A DNA stretch of 64,000 nucleotides from Profundibacter sp033851955 (lineage in GTDB: Bacteria > Pseudomonadota > Alphaproteobacteria > Rhodobacterales > Rhodobacteraceae): the NCBI GenBank assembly GCA_033851955.1, contig JAWSVK010000010.1:1-64000 (forward strand), read 5' to 3'. Below are positions 53,412 to 62,165 of this stretch, one piece after another. Both the position numbers and the translations under genes were made by a program. Position 1 is the first letter of the stretch. The number at the start of each line of letters is the position of its first letter. The notes under the pieces are model-generated. The model saw only the letters and a program-made list of their open reading frames with translations. It searched no databases and was not told where the DNA came from.

Positions 53412-53750
53412 ATGCAAATTTACAAAATATTCCTAGGCTCTGAATGGGCCGAGCTTGACGCCAACGGGCAAACCCGAGGCGCGCCGATTGATTTGGCCGA
53501 TGGCTACATCCATTTTTCAACCGCTGCACAGGCCGCTGAAACCGCCGCTAAATATTTTGCTGCAGTGGATGGGTTGATGCTGGTCGCCTTTGAGGCCAAT
53601 CAATTGGGGGACACAATCAAATGGGAACCCTCACGCGGCGGCGATCTATTTCCACATCTTTACCGCACACTTTTGCGCTCCGAAATGCTCTGGGCCAAAC
53701 CCCTACCTTTTGAAAATGGTGCCCATGTTTTTCCACCCGAAATGACATGA
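53412..53750 (+). CDS. DUF952 family protein
   Basis: The 112-residue protein has MQIYKIFLGSEWAELDANG, ADGYIHFSTAAQAAETA and GGDLFPHLYRTL, the full DUF952 pattern; function unknown. ATG at 53412 is used, with in-frame codons upstream to 53376 rejected because the family starts here. Its stop overlaps the pyrD start by 4 bp (ATGA). Confidence 0.9.
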   Translation: MQIYKIFLGSEWAELDANGQTRGAPIDLADGYIHFSTAAQAAETAAKYFAAVDGLMLVAFEANQLGDTIKWEPSRGGDLFPHLYRTLLRSEMLWAKPLPFENGAHVFPPEMT

Positions 53751-54805
53751 ACTTGCTAGAACGCCTTGGGGTCGCTGCCCTGCATCGCTTTGACCCTGAA
53801 CGCGCCCATGGCCTGTCGCTAAGGGCTCTGAACAGCGGACTTGTGCCTCTTTCAGGCACTTACACCACACCACGTTTGCAGACCAAAATCGCGGGGTTGG
53901 CGCTGCCAAATCCCGTCGGGCTGGCCGCCGGATACGATAAAAACGCCACGTCTTTATCTCCACTGGCCCGCGCCGGATTTGGGTTCCTTGAAGTCGGCGC
54001 CGCTACCCCGCGCCCCCAAGCTGGCAACGCCAAACCGCGACTGTTTCGCTTGACGCAAGACGCGGCCGTGATCAACCGCTTTGGTTTCAATAACGACGGC
54101 ATGGAAACAATTGCTGCGCGGCTGGCAACTCGCCCAAAAAACGCGGTGATCGGCTTGAACCTTGGGGCCAACAAAGACAGCATAGATCGCGCCGCTGATT
54201 TTGCCACCGTGCTTGCCCATTGCGCTCCGCATCTAGATTTCGCCACCGTGAATGTGTCGTCACCAAACACCGAAAAACTGCGTGACCTGCAAGGCAAAGA
54301 TGCCCTGACAGCGCTTCTGAACGGCGTGATGCAAACCCGAGACAAGCTCGAACGTCCGATCCCTGTATTCTTAAAAATCGCCCCCGATTTGACTGAAACA
54401 GAAGTCGAAGAAATCGCCCAAGTCGCCCGCGCCACCAAGATCGACGCCATCATCGCCACCAACACCACGCTGTCCCGTGACGGGCTGACCAGCGCGCACC
54501 GTGATGAAATGGGCGGGTTATCAGGCGCGCCGCTGTTCGAAAAATCAACCCGTGTGCTTGCCCAACTCAGCGCTTTAACCAAAGGCGATATCCCCCTGAT
54601 CGGGGTTGGCGGTGTTGGATCAGCTGAACAAGCCTACGCAAAAATATGCGCCGGCGCCTCCGCCGTGCAGCTCTACTCGGCGATGGTCTATCAAGGGCAG
54701 TCCTTGGTCACTGACATTGCCCGTGGCCTTGATGAATTACTGGCCCGCGACGGGCACGCCAACATCAAAGACGCCGTTGGCACCAAACGAAAGGACTGGC
54801 TATGA
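53747..54805 (+). CDS. pyrD: dihydroorotate dehydrogenase (quinone), class 2
   Basis: It oxidises dihydroorotate to orotate with ubiquinone as acceptor in pyrimidine synthesis. The 352 residues have GLAAGYDKNATSLS, NVSSPNTEKLRDLQ and GLSGAPLFEKSTRVLAQL plus IGVGGVGSAEQAY. The N-terminal helical extension fits class 2 membrane attachment. It overlaps both flanking genes by 4 bp, so DUF952-pyrD-arsC form one operon. Confidence 0.94.
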   Translation: MNLLERLGVAALHRFDPERAHGLSLRALNSGLVPLSGTYTTPRLQTKIAGLALPNPVGLAAGYDKNATSLSPLARAGFGFLEVGAATPRPQAGNAKPRLFRLTQDAAVINRFGFNNDGMETIAARLATRPKNAVIGLNLGANKDSIDRAADFATVLAHCAPHLDFATVNVSSPNTEKLRDLQGKDALTALLNGVMQTRDKLERPIPVFLKIAPDLTETEVEEIAQVARATKIDAIIATNTTLSRDGLTSAHRDEMGGLSGAPLFEKSTRVLAQLSALTKGDIPLIGVGGVGSAEQAYAKICAGASAVQLYSAMVYQGQSLVTDIARGLDELLARDGHANIKDAVGTKRKDWL

Positions 54806-55140
54806 CAACGATCTGGCACAACCCCCGCTGCTCAAAATCTCGCAGCACGCTTAAATTGATCAAAGACGCTGGCGTCACCCCAGTGATCCGCTTGTACCAA
54901 GACGACGCCCCCACAGCGGACGAAATTCGCGCCGCTTTGGCCTTGTTGAACATACCGGCTACGGCACTAATCCGCACAGGCGAAGCGATCTATAAAGAGC
55001 TTGGCCTGAAGACCGCCGATGAGGAGACGTTAATCAACGCCATGGCCGCGCATCCCAAACTGATCGAACGCCCCGTGGTCATCAACAACGATAAAGCAGC
55101 GCTTGGCCGCCCACCAGAATCTGTGCTTGAAATCCTTTAG
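54802..55140 (+). CDS. arsC: arsenate reductase (glutaredoxin type), ArsC family
   Basis: The 112 residues have HNPRCSKSRSTL with Cys10 as nucleophile and the conserved ERPVVINNDKAALGRPPE loop. It is in the ArsC/Spx fold. Location behind pyrD with a 4-bp overlap suggests a housekeeping role rather than a specific arsenic operon; no arsB or acr3 is nearby. Confidence 0.9.
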   Translation: MTTIWHNPRCSKSRSTLKLIKDAGVTPVIRLYQDDAPTADEIRAALALLNIPATALIRTGEAIYKELGLKTADEETLINAMAAHPKLIERPVVINNDKAALGRPPESVLEIL

Positions 55141-55167
55141 CGCATCTCGGACGGATTTTGCCTTGGG

Positions 55168-55189
55168 CTTCTTCTTGCCCCAAATACCT
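55168..55189 (+). repeat. dispersed CTTCTTCTTGCC..AAATACCT element, copy 2
   Basis: CTTCTTCTTGCCCCAAATAC followed by CT and a GCCCGCGCGGC stretch. It lies between the convergent arsC and MATE genes. Confidence 0.7.
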
Positions 55190-55215
55190 GCCCGCGCGGC
55201 AGCGCATAAAATCTC

Positions 55216-56532
55216 TTATTCCGCCTGCACCTCCAACGCCGGATAGCGCCACGCCAATGTCACGCCCCGCGCCACAAACGAGATCAGCAGCGCCATCCAC
55301 AGCCCGTGGTTGCCAAATAGCGGCACCAACGCCGCAATCGCCACCGCGTAAACCACAAAAGACACCACCATCATATTGCGCATGTCCTTTGATCTGGTCG
55401 CGCCAATAAAAATCCCGTCCAACATCCAAGACGCCAGACCAAGAAGTGGTGCGATGATCATATAGATCAAATATATCCGCGTCTCGACCCGCACCTCATC
55501 CGACGTGGTCATCACGTCAATGATCACCTCGCCAAATAGCCAAAACACCAATGACAAACCAATCACACAAATCAGCCCCCAAAAACTAGCCAACAATGCA
55601 ACCCGCCGCAAGGCGCCCCGATTGCGCGCGCCCAGCGCTTGGCCAACCAGCGCTTCGGCGGCAAAGGCAAATCCGTCCAGTGCATTCGCCGTGACTGACA
55701 AAAATTGAACCAATATTTGATTGGCGGCTAAGGTTACATCGCCAAAATCCGCCCCAAAAAACAAGAACGAGATAAAGATCGCCTGCAACAGTAGCGAACG
55801 GATCATGATGTCGCCATTTACAACCGCCATCGCCTTTAGCCGTGCGCGGTCAAACACCACCGCCCAGTTGCGCCACATCCGCCCAACAAACGCAGGCCGG
55901 CACAACCATATGCCCAGCGCCAAGCCGCTCCATTCGGCCATAAACGTCGCCAATGCGACGCCTTGAACGCCCCAGCCCAGCCCCAGTACGAACCATAGAT
56001 CCAAACCGACGTTCAACGCGTTCATCCACAGTTGCAACACCAGCACAGCGCGGGTACGTTCCTGCGCAATCAGCCAGCCACTGACACCGTATAAAGCGAT
56101 GGTCGCGGGTGCCGACCAAATCCGAATGCGCATATAGTCGCGCGCCAGCCCTTCAACCTCACCGGAGGCTGGCGACACTTGAAACGCCGTCCAAAACAGC
56201 GGGGTTTGCAACAGCACAAAAGCAACGCCCACACCAAAACCAATCATCAAAGCCCGTATCAATAGTGCGACGACTTCGCCCTGATCGCCAGCCCCCTTGG
56301 CCTGCGCCACCATTCCCGTGGTGCCCATCCGCAGGAACCCGAACAACCAGTAAAACCCAGTCAGTATGATTGCCCCGATGCCAACCGCTCCAATAGGCGC
56401 GGCCAATCCCATTTGGCCGACCACACCCGTATCAACCAACCCCAAAATGGGCACGGTTGCGTTGGAGATCACAATCGGTAAGGCAATTTTCAGAACGCGT
56501 GAATGGGTCAGAGCCGCCGCAGTATCAGTCAC
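55216..56532 (-). CDS. MATE family efflux transporter
   Basis: The 438-residue transporter has about twelve TM helices in two halves. MATE signatures include VDTGVVGQMGLAAPIGAVGIG at the start and ANALDGFAFAAEALVGQALGARN in the second half. It exports drugs or organic cations in exchange for Na+ or H+. It shares 8 bp with the start of the upstream thioesterase, so the thioesterase pair and MATE are one transcript. Confidence 0.92.
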   Translation of the reverse strand: MTDTAAALTHSRVLKIALPIVISNATVPILGLVDTGVVGQMGLAAPIGAVGIGAIILTGFYWLFGFLRMGTTGMVAQAKGAGDQGEVVALLIRALMIGFGVGVAFVLLQTPLFWTAFQVSPASGEVEGLARDYMRIRIWSAPATIALYGVSGWLIAQERTRAVLVLQLWMNALNVGLDLWFVLGLGWGVQGVALATFMAEWSGLALGIWLCRPAFVGRMWRNWAVVFDRARLKAMAVVNGDIMIRSLLLQAIFISFLFFGADFGDVTLAANQILVQFLSVTANALDGFAFAAEALVGQALGARNRGALRRVALLASFWGLICVIGLSLVFWLFGEVIIDVMTTSDEVRVETRIYLIYMIIAPLLGLASWMLDGIFIGATRSKDMRNMMVVSFVVYAVAIAALVPLFGNHGLWMALLISFVARGVTLAWRYPALEVQAE

Positions 56533-57019
56533 CGCGTTGCGGCATCAAAAAATGCCCCGTTGCTTGGGCGAACAGACGTTGGCGATTGTCCTGCCATGCC
56601 TCGACATGCACCGAGGCATAACGCCGCCCCGAACGGTTCACCCGCGCCCGCGCATAGGCGTCGCGTGGCAGGCCAGAGCGTAGGTAATCAACTGTGAAAT
56701 CAATGGTTTTGGGCAGCCGTGGCAGGACCATATCGGCCGGCATGTCACCGCTTTCGATATCGTTCCACAACATCTGCCAGCTCAAACCAATCACCGCAGT
56801 TATTTCCAAAAATGCCGCGGTTACACCGCCATGGATCGCAGGCAGCATCTGGTTACCGATCAGTTTTTCGTCAAAAGGCAATATCGCCGTCAACTCGTCG
56901 CCGCGGCGGTCAAATTGCACCCCGAGAAAGCTGATATAAGGTATACCCGTGACCAAAGACGTGAGAGCTGCATCGCGGCGTTGTTTGATAACTTGTACAG
57001 GTTCAGGTGATGTGCTCAT
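56525..57019 (-). CDS. PaaI-family thioesterase 1
   Basis: The 164-residue hotdog-fold protein has MLPAIHGGVTAAFLEITAVI, KTIDFTVDYLRSGLPRDAYARARV and VHVEAWQDNRQRLFAQATG, typical of PaaI thioesterases that hydrolyse acyl-CoA. It overlaps the second thioesterase by 4 bp at its start and the MATE gene by 8 bp at its end. Confidence 0.88.
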   Translation of the reverse strand: MSTSPEPVQVIKQRRDAALTSLVTGIPYISFLGVQFDRRGDELTAILPFDEKLIGNQMLPAIHGGVTAAFLEITAVIGLSWQMLWNDIESGDMPADMVLPRLPKTIDFTVDYLRSGLPRDAYARARVNRSGRRYASVHVEAWQDNRQRLFAQATGHFLMPQRGD

Positions 57020-57453
57020 TTTGAGGCTCCTTTTTCGCGCTGTACGGTAAAGGTGCCGGTTGCCGTTGCCACGGGGCGCGCCGCGTCTTCATCCGTCGCC
57101 GTGGCCCGCACAAAGGCGACCGAACGTGTAACATGATAACATTCAGCCCGCGCCGTGATCCGCTGGCCCGGTGTGGCTGGGCGCATATAATCAATGCGCA
57201 GATCCAACGTTGCGGTGCCCATGCTGCCTGTAGGGTGGCACATTACCGCCGCCCCGCTGGTGGTGTCCATCAGGGCCGAAACCGCACCGCCTGAAATCAC
57301 ACCGGTTTCTGGGTCGCCAATGAAACGCTCATCATATGCCATGGAAATTTCGGCTTTGCCGTCACCCACGTCGACCAATTCCATGCCCAGGGCCTGAAAA
57401 TGCGGCATAGAAGAAAAGACCTGTTTGATCTGTGCATTTCGTGAGTTTGGCAT
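57016..57453 (-). CDS. PaaI-family thioesterase 2
   Basis: The 145-residue hotdog protein has VISGGAVSALMDTTSGAAVMC, TLDLRIDYMRPATPGQRITARAECYHV and the C-terminal TATGTFTVQ. Both paralogues probably act as a pair on different acyl-CoA esters. The ATG is at 57453, divergent from the Mn transporter gene across a palindrome region of about 120 bp. Confidence 0.88.
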   Translation of the reverse strand: MPNSRNAQIKQVFSSMPHFQALGMELVDVGDGKAEISMAYDERFIGDPETGVISGGAVSALMDTTSGAAVMCHPTGSMGTATLDLRIDYMRPATPGQRITARAECYHVTRSVAFVRATATDEDAARPVATATGTFTVQREKGASK

Positions 57454-57535
57454 CTGTGGTTTTCCGATCCTGAGTTCGCAACTTGTTGGGAAAGGTTATT
57501 GGCCCTTGCCAAAGGTGCCGCAAGTGCTATTTACT

Positions 57536-57560
57536 GCAATTGAGAATAATTCGCAATTGC
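57536..57560. promoter_or_regulatory. 25-bp near-perfect palindrome, candidate Fur-family operator
   Basis: Arms GCAATTG (57536-57542) and CAATTGC (57554-57560) are exact, and the core GAAT/ATTC (57544-57547 and 57549-57552) is also symmetric. Only one pair (57543/57553) does not match. The inner TTGnGAATnATTCnCAA resembles Fur/Mur/Irr sites of alphaproteobacteria. It lies 11 bp before the ATG, next to the AAGGCAG RBS, where a bound protein could block expression. Confidence 0.6.
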
Positions 57561-57571
57561 AAGGCAGCCCG

Positions 57572-58726
57572 ATGAACACCGCACAAGCAACGCCAGTACA
57601 ACAGCCATCCCCTTTTGTGGCCAAAGACAAGTTCGGCCCGTTTCGCCTAAAACGGTTGGTCGTCATGGTGATCTATATCGCTCTGGCCATCGCGCCTGGC
57701 GCCCTAGGAGAGCTGACCCGAAGCCTGATGGTTGACGCATATGTACAGGTTGCGTCCTTTGTGGCAGCCACGTTGCTGTTGTTTTACGGAGCTGAGCGGG
57801 TATTCAATTTCGACATCGGCGAGTCATTGCAAAAGGCCAAAGGTTATCAAGTTCCGCTGGCGGCCCTGTTAGGCTCGACCCCGGGGTGCGGCGGCGCTGT
57901 TGTTGTGGTAGCGGCATATTCGTCTGGCAATGTCGGCTTTGGTGCCGTGGTTGCGGCCCTGACCGCCACGATGGGGGATGCCGCATTTTTACTGATCGCC
58001 ACGCGGCCCGATGCAGCGTTGGTGGTGCTGCCCCTGTCGTTTGCAGCGGGCATCGTAACGGGTTGGATCATTGACGTGCTGAAAATAGGCGGCCATGTGG
58101 ATCAATCCTCGGGCCAGTGTGAACTGGCCCCGCGGATCGGACGCACCCGCATCAAGGATTATATCTATCTGGCCATCGCAGCCCCCGGTCTGATGATTGG
58201 CATTTCGCAATTGGCCCAAATGGATCTTGAGGCCGTATACGGCGACTTTATGACGTGGGTTGGGCTGGCGGGCATTCTGGTCGGCCTACTGATCTGGTCG
58301 ACCTCGAATTTGCAAGCCATGACCAATGCCAAAGACTCGCCCTTGACCCGCACAGCCGAAGAAACCAGCTTTATCACGGTCTGGGTGATCGGTGCATATC
58401 TGGCGTTTGACTATATCGTTGCCTATGCGGGGCTTGATCTAAAAGCGATGTTCGACTCAATCGGCATTCTGTTGCCAATGATCGGCATCATCATTGGGTT
58501 CATTCCGGGCTGCGGGCCACAGGTGCTGGTCTCGACATTTTATATCAATGGGCTGATCCCGTTCTCGGCCCTGATGGGCAATGCGATCTCTAATGACGGT
58601 GATGCGCTGTTCCCGGCCATTGCCCTAAATCCAAAGGTCGCAATGATGGCCACAGTGTATTCAGCTATTCCAGCGATCCTGCTGGCATATATGTTCCATA
58701 TATTTGCGCCGGGGTTCATGAACTAG
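57572..58726 (+). CDS. putative manganese/heavy-metal exporter (ArsP_2, MntX-like)
   Basis: The 384-residue membrane protein has about ten TM helices in two half-repeats, each with a PGCG motif: STPGCGGAVVVVAAYSSGNVG near 100 and FIPGCGPQVLVSTFYINGL near 308. The internal symmetry and GDALFPAIALNPKVA are those of the DUF2899/ArsP_2 family, including Mn exporters. ATG at 57572 follows AAGGCAG and the palindrome above, which suggests metal-dependent control. Metal specificity is inferred from family only. Confidence 0.82.
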   Translation: MNTAQATPVQQPSPFVAKDKFGPFRLKRLVVMVIYIALAIAPGALGELTRSLMVDAYVQVASFVAATLLLFYGAERVFNFDIGESLQKAKGYQVPLAALLGSTPGCGGAVVVVAAYSSGNVGFGAVVAALTATMGDAAFLLIATRPDAALVVLPLSFAAGIVTGWIIDVLKIGGHVDQSSGQCELAPRIGRTRIKDYIYLAIAAPGLMIGISQLAQMDLEAVYGDFMTWVGLAGILVGLLIWSTSNLQAMTNAKDSPLTRTAEETSFITVWVIGAYLAFDYIVAYAGLDLKAMFDSIGILLPMIGIIIGFIPGCGPQVLVSTFYINGLIPFSALMGNAISNDGDALFPAIALNPKVAMMATVYSAIPAILLAYMFHIFAPGFMN

Positions 58727-58825
58727 GCACATAAGAAACTTTGCCTCCTCTCGTTGTTTTTGACCCGACGCGGATTGCATCACCCCTGTGCATTGGTTAC
58801 CCTTCACCATCAGGAGCCGATCACG

Positions 58826-59203
58826 ATGCCAGACAGCAAATCCACCTTCAAAGAGATGTGCGCGCGTTTTGACGTAACGCCGCGTACGCTGCGGTATTAC
58901 GAATATATCGAATTGCTCAGCCCTGAAAAAGACGGGCGCACTCGCAGCTATGGGCCCCGCGAAGTGGCGCGTATGGTGCTGATCTTGCGCGGGCGCCGTT
59001 TTGGCTTTTCGCTCGAAGAAATCCGCCAATGGCTCGAAATGTACGAACAAAACGGCACCACCACACAGATGGAGACCTGGGTGGAAAACGCCGACCGACA
59101 ATTGGACGCATTGGCAGAGCAGCGCAAACAGCTCGACGAATCGATCTCGGAACTCCAACAGTTGCGAGATGAAGCCGCGGATGGGCTAAGGCCCACAAAA
59201 TAG
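58826..59203 (+). CDS. MerR family transcriptional regulator 1
   Basis: The 125 residues have a winged helix with FKEMCARFDVTPRTLRYYEYIELLSP and a coiled coil from about 80. ATG at 58826 follows AGGAG. The pattern is that of short MerR proteins that control acyl-CoA or amino acid catabolism in alphaproteobacteria (LiuR/PsrA-like group). It is followed by a second MerR paralogue. Confidence 0.87.
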   Translation: MPDSKSTFKEMCARFDVTPRTLRYYEYIELLSPEKDGRTRSYGPREVARMVLILRGRRFGFSLEEIRQWLEMYEQNGTTTQMETWVENADRQLDALAEQRKQLDESISELQQLRDEAADGLRPTK

Positions 59204-59321
59204 GGTAAGGAATACCTTACCCAACATGAAATCTGAAAATCCCCCATTATAATTTTCTTGCGTCTGACCCTGCGTCAACTTTCCTGACGTTTCGTCAGTT
59301 CACTTTTGACGCCACGTTACA

Positions 59322-59338
59322 TTTACGTTTGCGTCAAG
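59322..59338 (+). promoter_or_regulatory. possible MerR/LiuR-type box
   Basis: TTTACGTTTGCGTCAAG sits in the 214-bp gap between the two MerR genes, about 80 bp before the second ATG. It resembles the TTTACGTnnACGTMAA site known for LiuR-type MerR regulators. A TTGACG at about 59306 may be the -35 element, with the usual long MerR spacer. Only pattern evidence. Confidence 0.4.
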
Positions 59339-59417
59339 CTAGGTTGTAAGGTGGCCCAACGCACCGCATGTGCTCTTTTGTAACGAGTAAACGAGTACAT
59401 TTTTTTTGGAGCGTGCT

Positions 59418-59822
59418 ATGAAAGAAGACGAAACAATGACCATTCGGGAAATGTGTGAGGCCTTTGATGTGACCCCACGCACATTGCGATTTTACGAAAC
59501 AAAAGAGCTTCTTTCGCCCAACCGCGAGGGGCAGAAACGGCTATATTCCAATCGTGAGCGCGCCAGACTGAAATTGATCCTACGCGGCAAAAGGTTTGGT
59601 TTTGATCTGGAAAAAATTCGCCAGATTTTGAACCTCTACGATATGGGTGATGCGGGACACACGCAAATGGCCCATTCTCTAAATGCTGCCAAAGAACGCA
59701 TTGTCGAGATGGCAACACAACGCGATGAGCTGAACGTGGCTTTGAAAGAACTCGCTGAACTGATCAAATGGGGCGAGCGCGAAGTCCAATCAGTCGCCGC
59801 CAAAAACACAGACGCCGCCTAA
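59418..59822 (+). CDS. MerR family transcriptional regulator 2
   Basis: The 134 residues have the same start (TIREMCEAFDVTPRTLRFYETKELLSPN) and then GQKRLYSNRERARLKLILRGKRFGFDLEKI and a C-terminal coiled coil. It is directly before the acyl-CoA dehydrogenase gene (26 bp), so it probably controls this beta-oxidation operon and itself. ATG at 59418 follows TTGGAG. Confidence 0.88.
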   Translation: MKEDETMTIREMCEAFDVTPRTLRFYETKELLSPNREGQKRLYSNRERARLKLILRGKRFGFDLEKIRQILNLYDMGDAGHTQMAHSLNAAKERIVEMATQRDELNVALKELAELIKWGEREVQSVAAKNTDAA

Positions 59823-59848
59823 CCAACACCCAATCCGGAGAACACCAC

Positions 59849-61627
59849 ATGCCAAGCTATACCGCCCCCGTTAAAGACCTCCAATTTGTGCTGCATGAAC
59901 TGCTGGACGTCAGCAAAAGCGACATCCCAGGATATGACGAACTGGAAGCCGATTTTACAGGCGCCGTTCTGGAAGAAGCGGGCAAGCTGGCGAGCGATGT
60001 GTTGGCACCGATCAACGCCTCGGGCGATGTTGAAGGCTGCACATTGGCCAACGGCAAAGTGACAACGCCAAAAGGGTTCAAAGAAGCCTTTGAAGCAATG
60101 AAAGAAGGCGGCTGGACGGGGCTGGATTGTGACCCGGAATACGGCGGTCAAAACATGCCTTACGTGTTGGGCGTCGCGGTTGGTGAATTGTTCTCGAGCG
60201 CCAATCAGGCGTTTGTGATGTATCAGGGCCTGACCCACGGGGCCTATTCGGCGATCCACGCGCATGGCACGGCCGAACAAAAGGCCAAGTTTCTGCCCAA
60301 AATGGTGTCTTGTGAATGGACCGGCACTATGAACTTGACGGAGTCTCATTGCGGCACCGATCTGGGCCTGATGCGCACCAAGGCCGATCCGCAATCCGAC
60401 GGCAGCTACAAAATCACCGGCGAAAAAATATTCATTTCTGCGGGTGATCATGACCTGTCAGACAACACCATTCATTTGGTGCTGGCTAAAATCGCTGGCG
60501 GACCAGATGGCATCAAAGGCGTGTCGCTGTTCATCGTGCCAAAATATATCGTCAAAGATGACGGCTCCCTTGGCGATGCCAACGGTGTATCCGTGGGCAA
60601 CATCGAAGAAAAGATGGGGATCCATGGTAACGCAACCTGTGTGATGGTCTATAATGAATCGGTTGGGTATCTGCTCGGGGATGAGCACAAAGGCATGCGC
60701 GCCATGTTCACCATGATGAATGAAGCCCGCATCGGCGTTGGCATGCAAGGGCTCGCCCAAGCCGAAGCCGCCTACCAAAACGCCGTGATCTACGCCAAGG
60801 ACCGCCTGCAAGGGCGAGATATCACAGGGATAAAAAACCCGGATGGGCCAGCCGACCCGATCATCGTGCACCCAGATGTGCGGCGCAGCCTGATGGACCA
60901 GAAAAGCTTTGTTGAAGGCGGCCGCGCGTTTTTGCTCTGGAGCGCCAACCTTAGCGACCAGATCCACCGTTTGGACGACAAAGACGCCGATGGGTTGCTT
61001 TCCTTGATGACGCCTGTCGTGAAAGGCTTCCTGACGGACAAGGGCTTTGATATGACAGTTCAAGCCCAACAAATATTCGGCGGCCACGGCTATATCGAAG
61101 AACACGGCATGAGCCAATTTGTGCGCGACGCCCGTATCACCCAAATTTATGAAGGTGCCAACGGGGTTCAGGCTTTGGATCTGGTCGGTCGCAAACTGGC
61201 GCAAGACGGCGGCAAACACGTGATGGCCTTCTTTGAGCTGATCAAAACCTTCATCAAAGAAAACGACGGGGATGAGGCGTTGAAGAACGACTTCCTAGAG
61301 CCGCTCAAACAGGCAAGCAAGGATTTACAAGCGGCAGGCATGTACTTCATGCAAAACGGCATGAGCAACCCGAACCACGCGCTGGCGGGATCCAACGACT
61401 TTATGCACCTGTTCGGCCATACTTGTTTGGGACTGATGTGGGCCCGCATGGCCAAAGCCTCGAACGCCGCTCTGGCATCCGGTGCTTCTGACACCGCATT
61501 TTACGAAACCAAGCTGACCACAGGGCGCTATTACATGGCCCGCCATCTGCCCGCCACGGGAATGCACCTTGCGCGGATACAATCAGGGGCAGACACAGTG
61601 ATGGCGCTGGATGCCGAAGACTTCTAG
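59849..61627 (+). CDS. acyl-CoA dehydrogenase, C-terminal-domain type
   Basis: It catalyses the FAD-dependent alpha-beta dehydrogenation of an acyl-CoA. The 592 residues have an N-terminal DH region, the middle domain with GTMNLTESHCGTDLGLMRTKA, a C-terminal domain with QQIFGGHGYIEEHGMSQFVRDARITQIYEG (catalytic Glu in YEGAN) and the extra helical DH_C domain (470-592). The form is shared by FadE-like and DmdC (methylmercaptopropionyl-CoA dehydrogenase); I cannot tell which. ATG at 59849 has CCGGAG upstream. A thiolase lies 1.3 kb downstream. Confidence 0.92.
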   Translation: MPSYTAPVKDLQFVLHELLDVSKSDIPGYDELEADFTGAVLEEAGKLASDVLAPINASGDVEGCTLANGKVTTPKGFKEAFEAMKEGGWTGLDCDPEYGGQNMPYVLGVAVGELFSSANQAFVMYQGLTHGAYSAIHAHGTAEQKAKFLPKMVSCEWTGTMNLTESHCGTDLGLMRTKADPQSDGSYKITGEKIFISAGDHDLSDNTIHLVLAKIAGGPDGIKGVSLFIVPKYIVKDDGSLGDANGVSVGNIEEKMGIHGNATCVMVYNESVGYLLGDEHKGMRAMFTMMNEARIGVGMQGLAQAEAAYQNAVIYAKDRLQGRDITGIKNPDGPADPIIVHPDVRRSLMDQKSFVEGGRAFLLWSANLSDQIHRLDDKDADGLLSLMTPVVKGFLTDKGFDMTVQAQQIFGGHGYIEEHGMSQFVRDARITQIYEGANGVQALDLVGRKLAQDGGKHVMAFFELIKTFIKENDGDEALKNDFLEPLKQASKDLQAAGMYFMQNGMSNPNHALAGSNDFMHLFGHTCLGLMWARMAKASNAALASGASDTAFYETKLTTGRYYMARHLPATGMHLARIQSGADTVMALDAEDF

Positions 61628-61665
61628 ACTGCGAACAATTGCTCCAAGGGAGGAGCACTCACGGT

Positions 61666-61700
61666 TGGCGGCTTTCGCTCTTTCAACGCGAAAGCCGCCA
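61666..61700 (+). other. perfect 13-bp stem-loop in the fad operon
   Basis: TGGCGGCTTTCGC (61666-61678) pairs exactly with GCGAAAGCCGCCA (61688-61700) across a 9-nt loop. There is no T tract. It lies between the dehydrogenase stop and the small-protein gene, where it could tune downstream expression or protect mRNA. Confidence 0.6.
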
Positions 61701-61722
61701 CAGCGATCTTAAGGGAGAAACA

Positions 61723-61935
61723 ATGCCCAAACGCCTGCGCTTGACCCGCCGATTTCCGGTTGCAATGACCGAAGACGGCTACCGCCGCCTGAAAAGCTTC
61801 TCAAAAGAAGCTGGCCTTGATGAAGGTGAAGCCCTCTCTTTTTTGTTTGAAAACTTCACAAGCGTGATCAACGAGGACAACCTCACCCACCGCCTGCGCC
61901 TGTTCAATTCCGAACTGGAGGCACGTAAACGGTGA
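61723..61935 (+). CDS. small hypothetical protein of the fad operon
   Basis: The 70-residue protein is basic at the N-terminus (MPKRLRLTRRFPVAMTEDGYRRL) and acidic after (DEGEALSFLFENFTSVINEDN). TEDGYRRLKSFSKEAGLDEGEAL looks like a ribbon-helix-helix or antitoxin-like N-terminus, so it may be a small DNA-binding protein, but no family is certain. A strong AAGGGAGAAAC precedes the ATG. It is after the 13-bp hairpin. Confidence 0.75.
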   Translation: MPKRLRLTRRFPVAMTEDGYRRLKSFSKEAGLDEGEALSFLFENFTSVINEDNLTHRLRLFNSELEARKR

Positions 61936-61973
61936 CGGAATTCCTGGGGGAAATACCGGATTGCCTTCGGCGA

Positions 61974-61996
61974 AGGTATTTTGGGCAAGAAGAAAG
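61974..61996 (-). repeat. dispersed CTTCTTCTTGCC..AAATACCT element, copy 3
   Basis: On the minus strand TTTCTTCTTGCCCAAAATAC leads into a CTTCGCCGAAG-like hairpin. It lies between the small-protein gene and GST, with copy 4 in the other orientation 140 bp away. Confidence 0.6.
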
Positions 61997-62135
61997 GGCA
62001 AAAACATCAGCCCCGCGTCGACCGGTCAATAAGACGGGGCGCTACGGGGCCTTCTCCTTGCACGGCCATCGGCTCCTCAGCCTGTACCGTAACACCACGT
62101 TAGGCGCATTAATCTTAATACTTCCTTACCTATCC

Positions 62136-62158
62136 CCTTCTTCTTGCTACAAATACCT
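62136..62158 (+). repeat. dispersed CTTCTTCTTGCC..AAATACCT element, copy 4
   Basis: CTTCTTCTTGCTACAAATAC plus CT, followed by the hairpin CTGGGGGC/GCCCCCAG (62166-62184). It lies in the 280-bp gap before GST, which holds no gene. Confidence 0.7.
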
Positions 62159-62165
62159 TGGGGGT

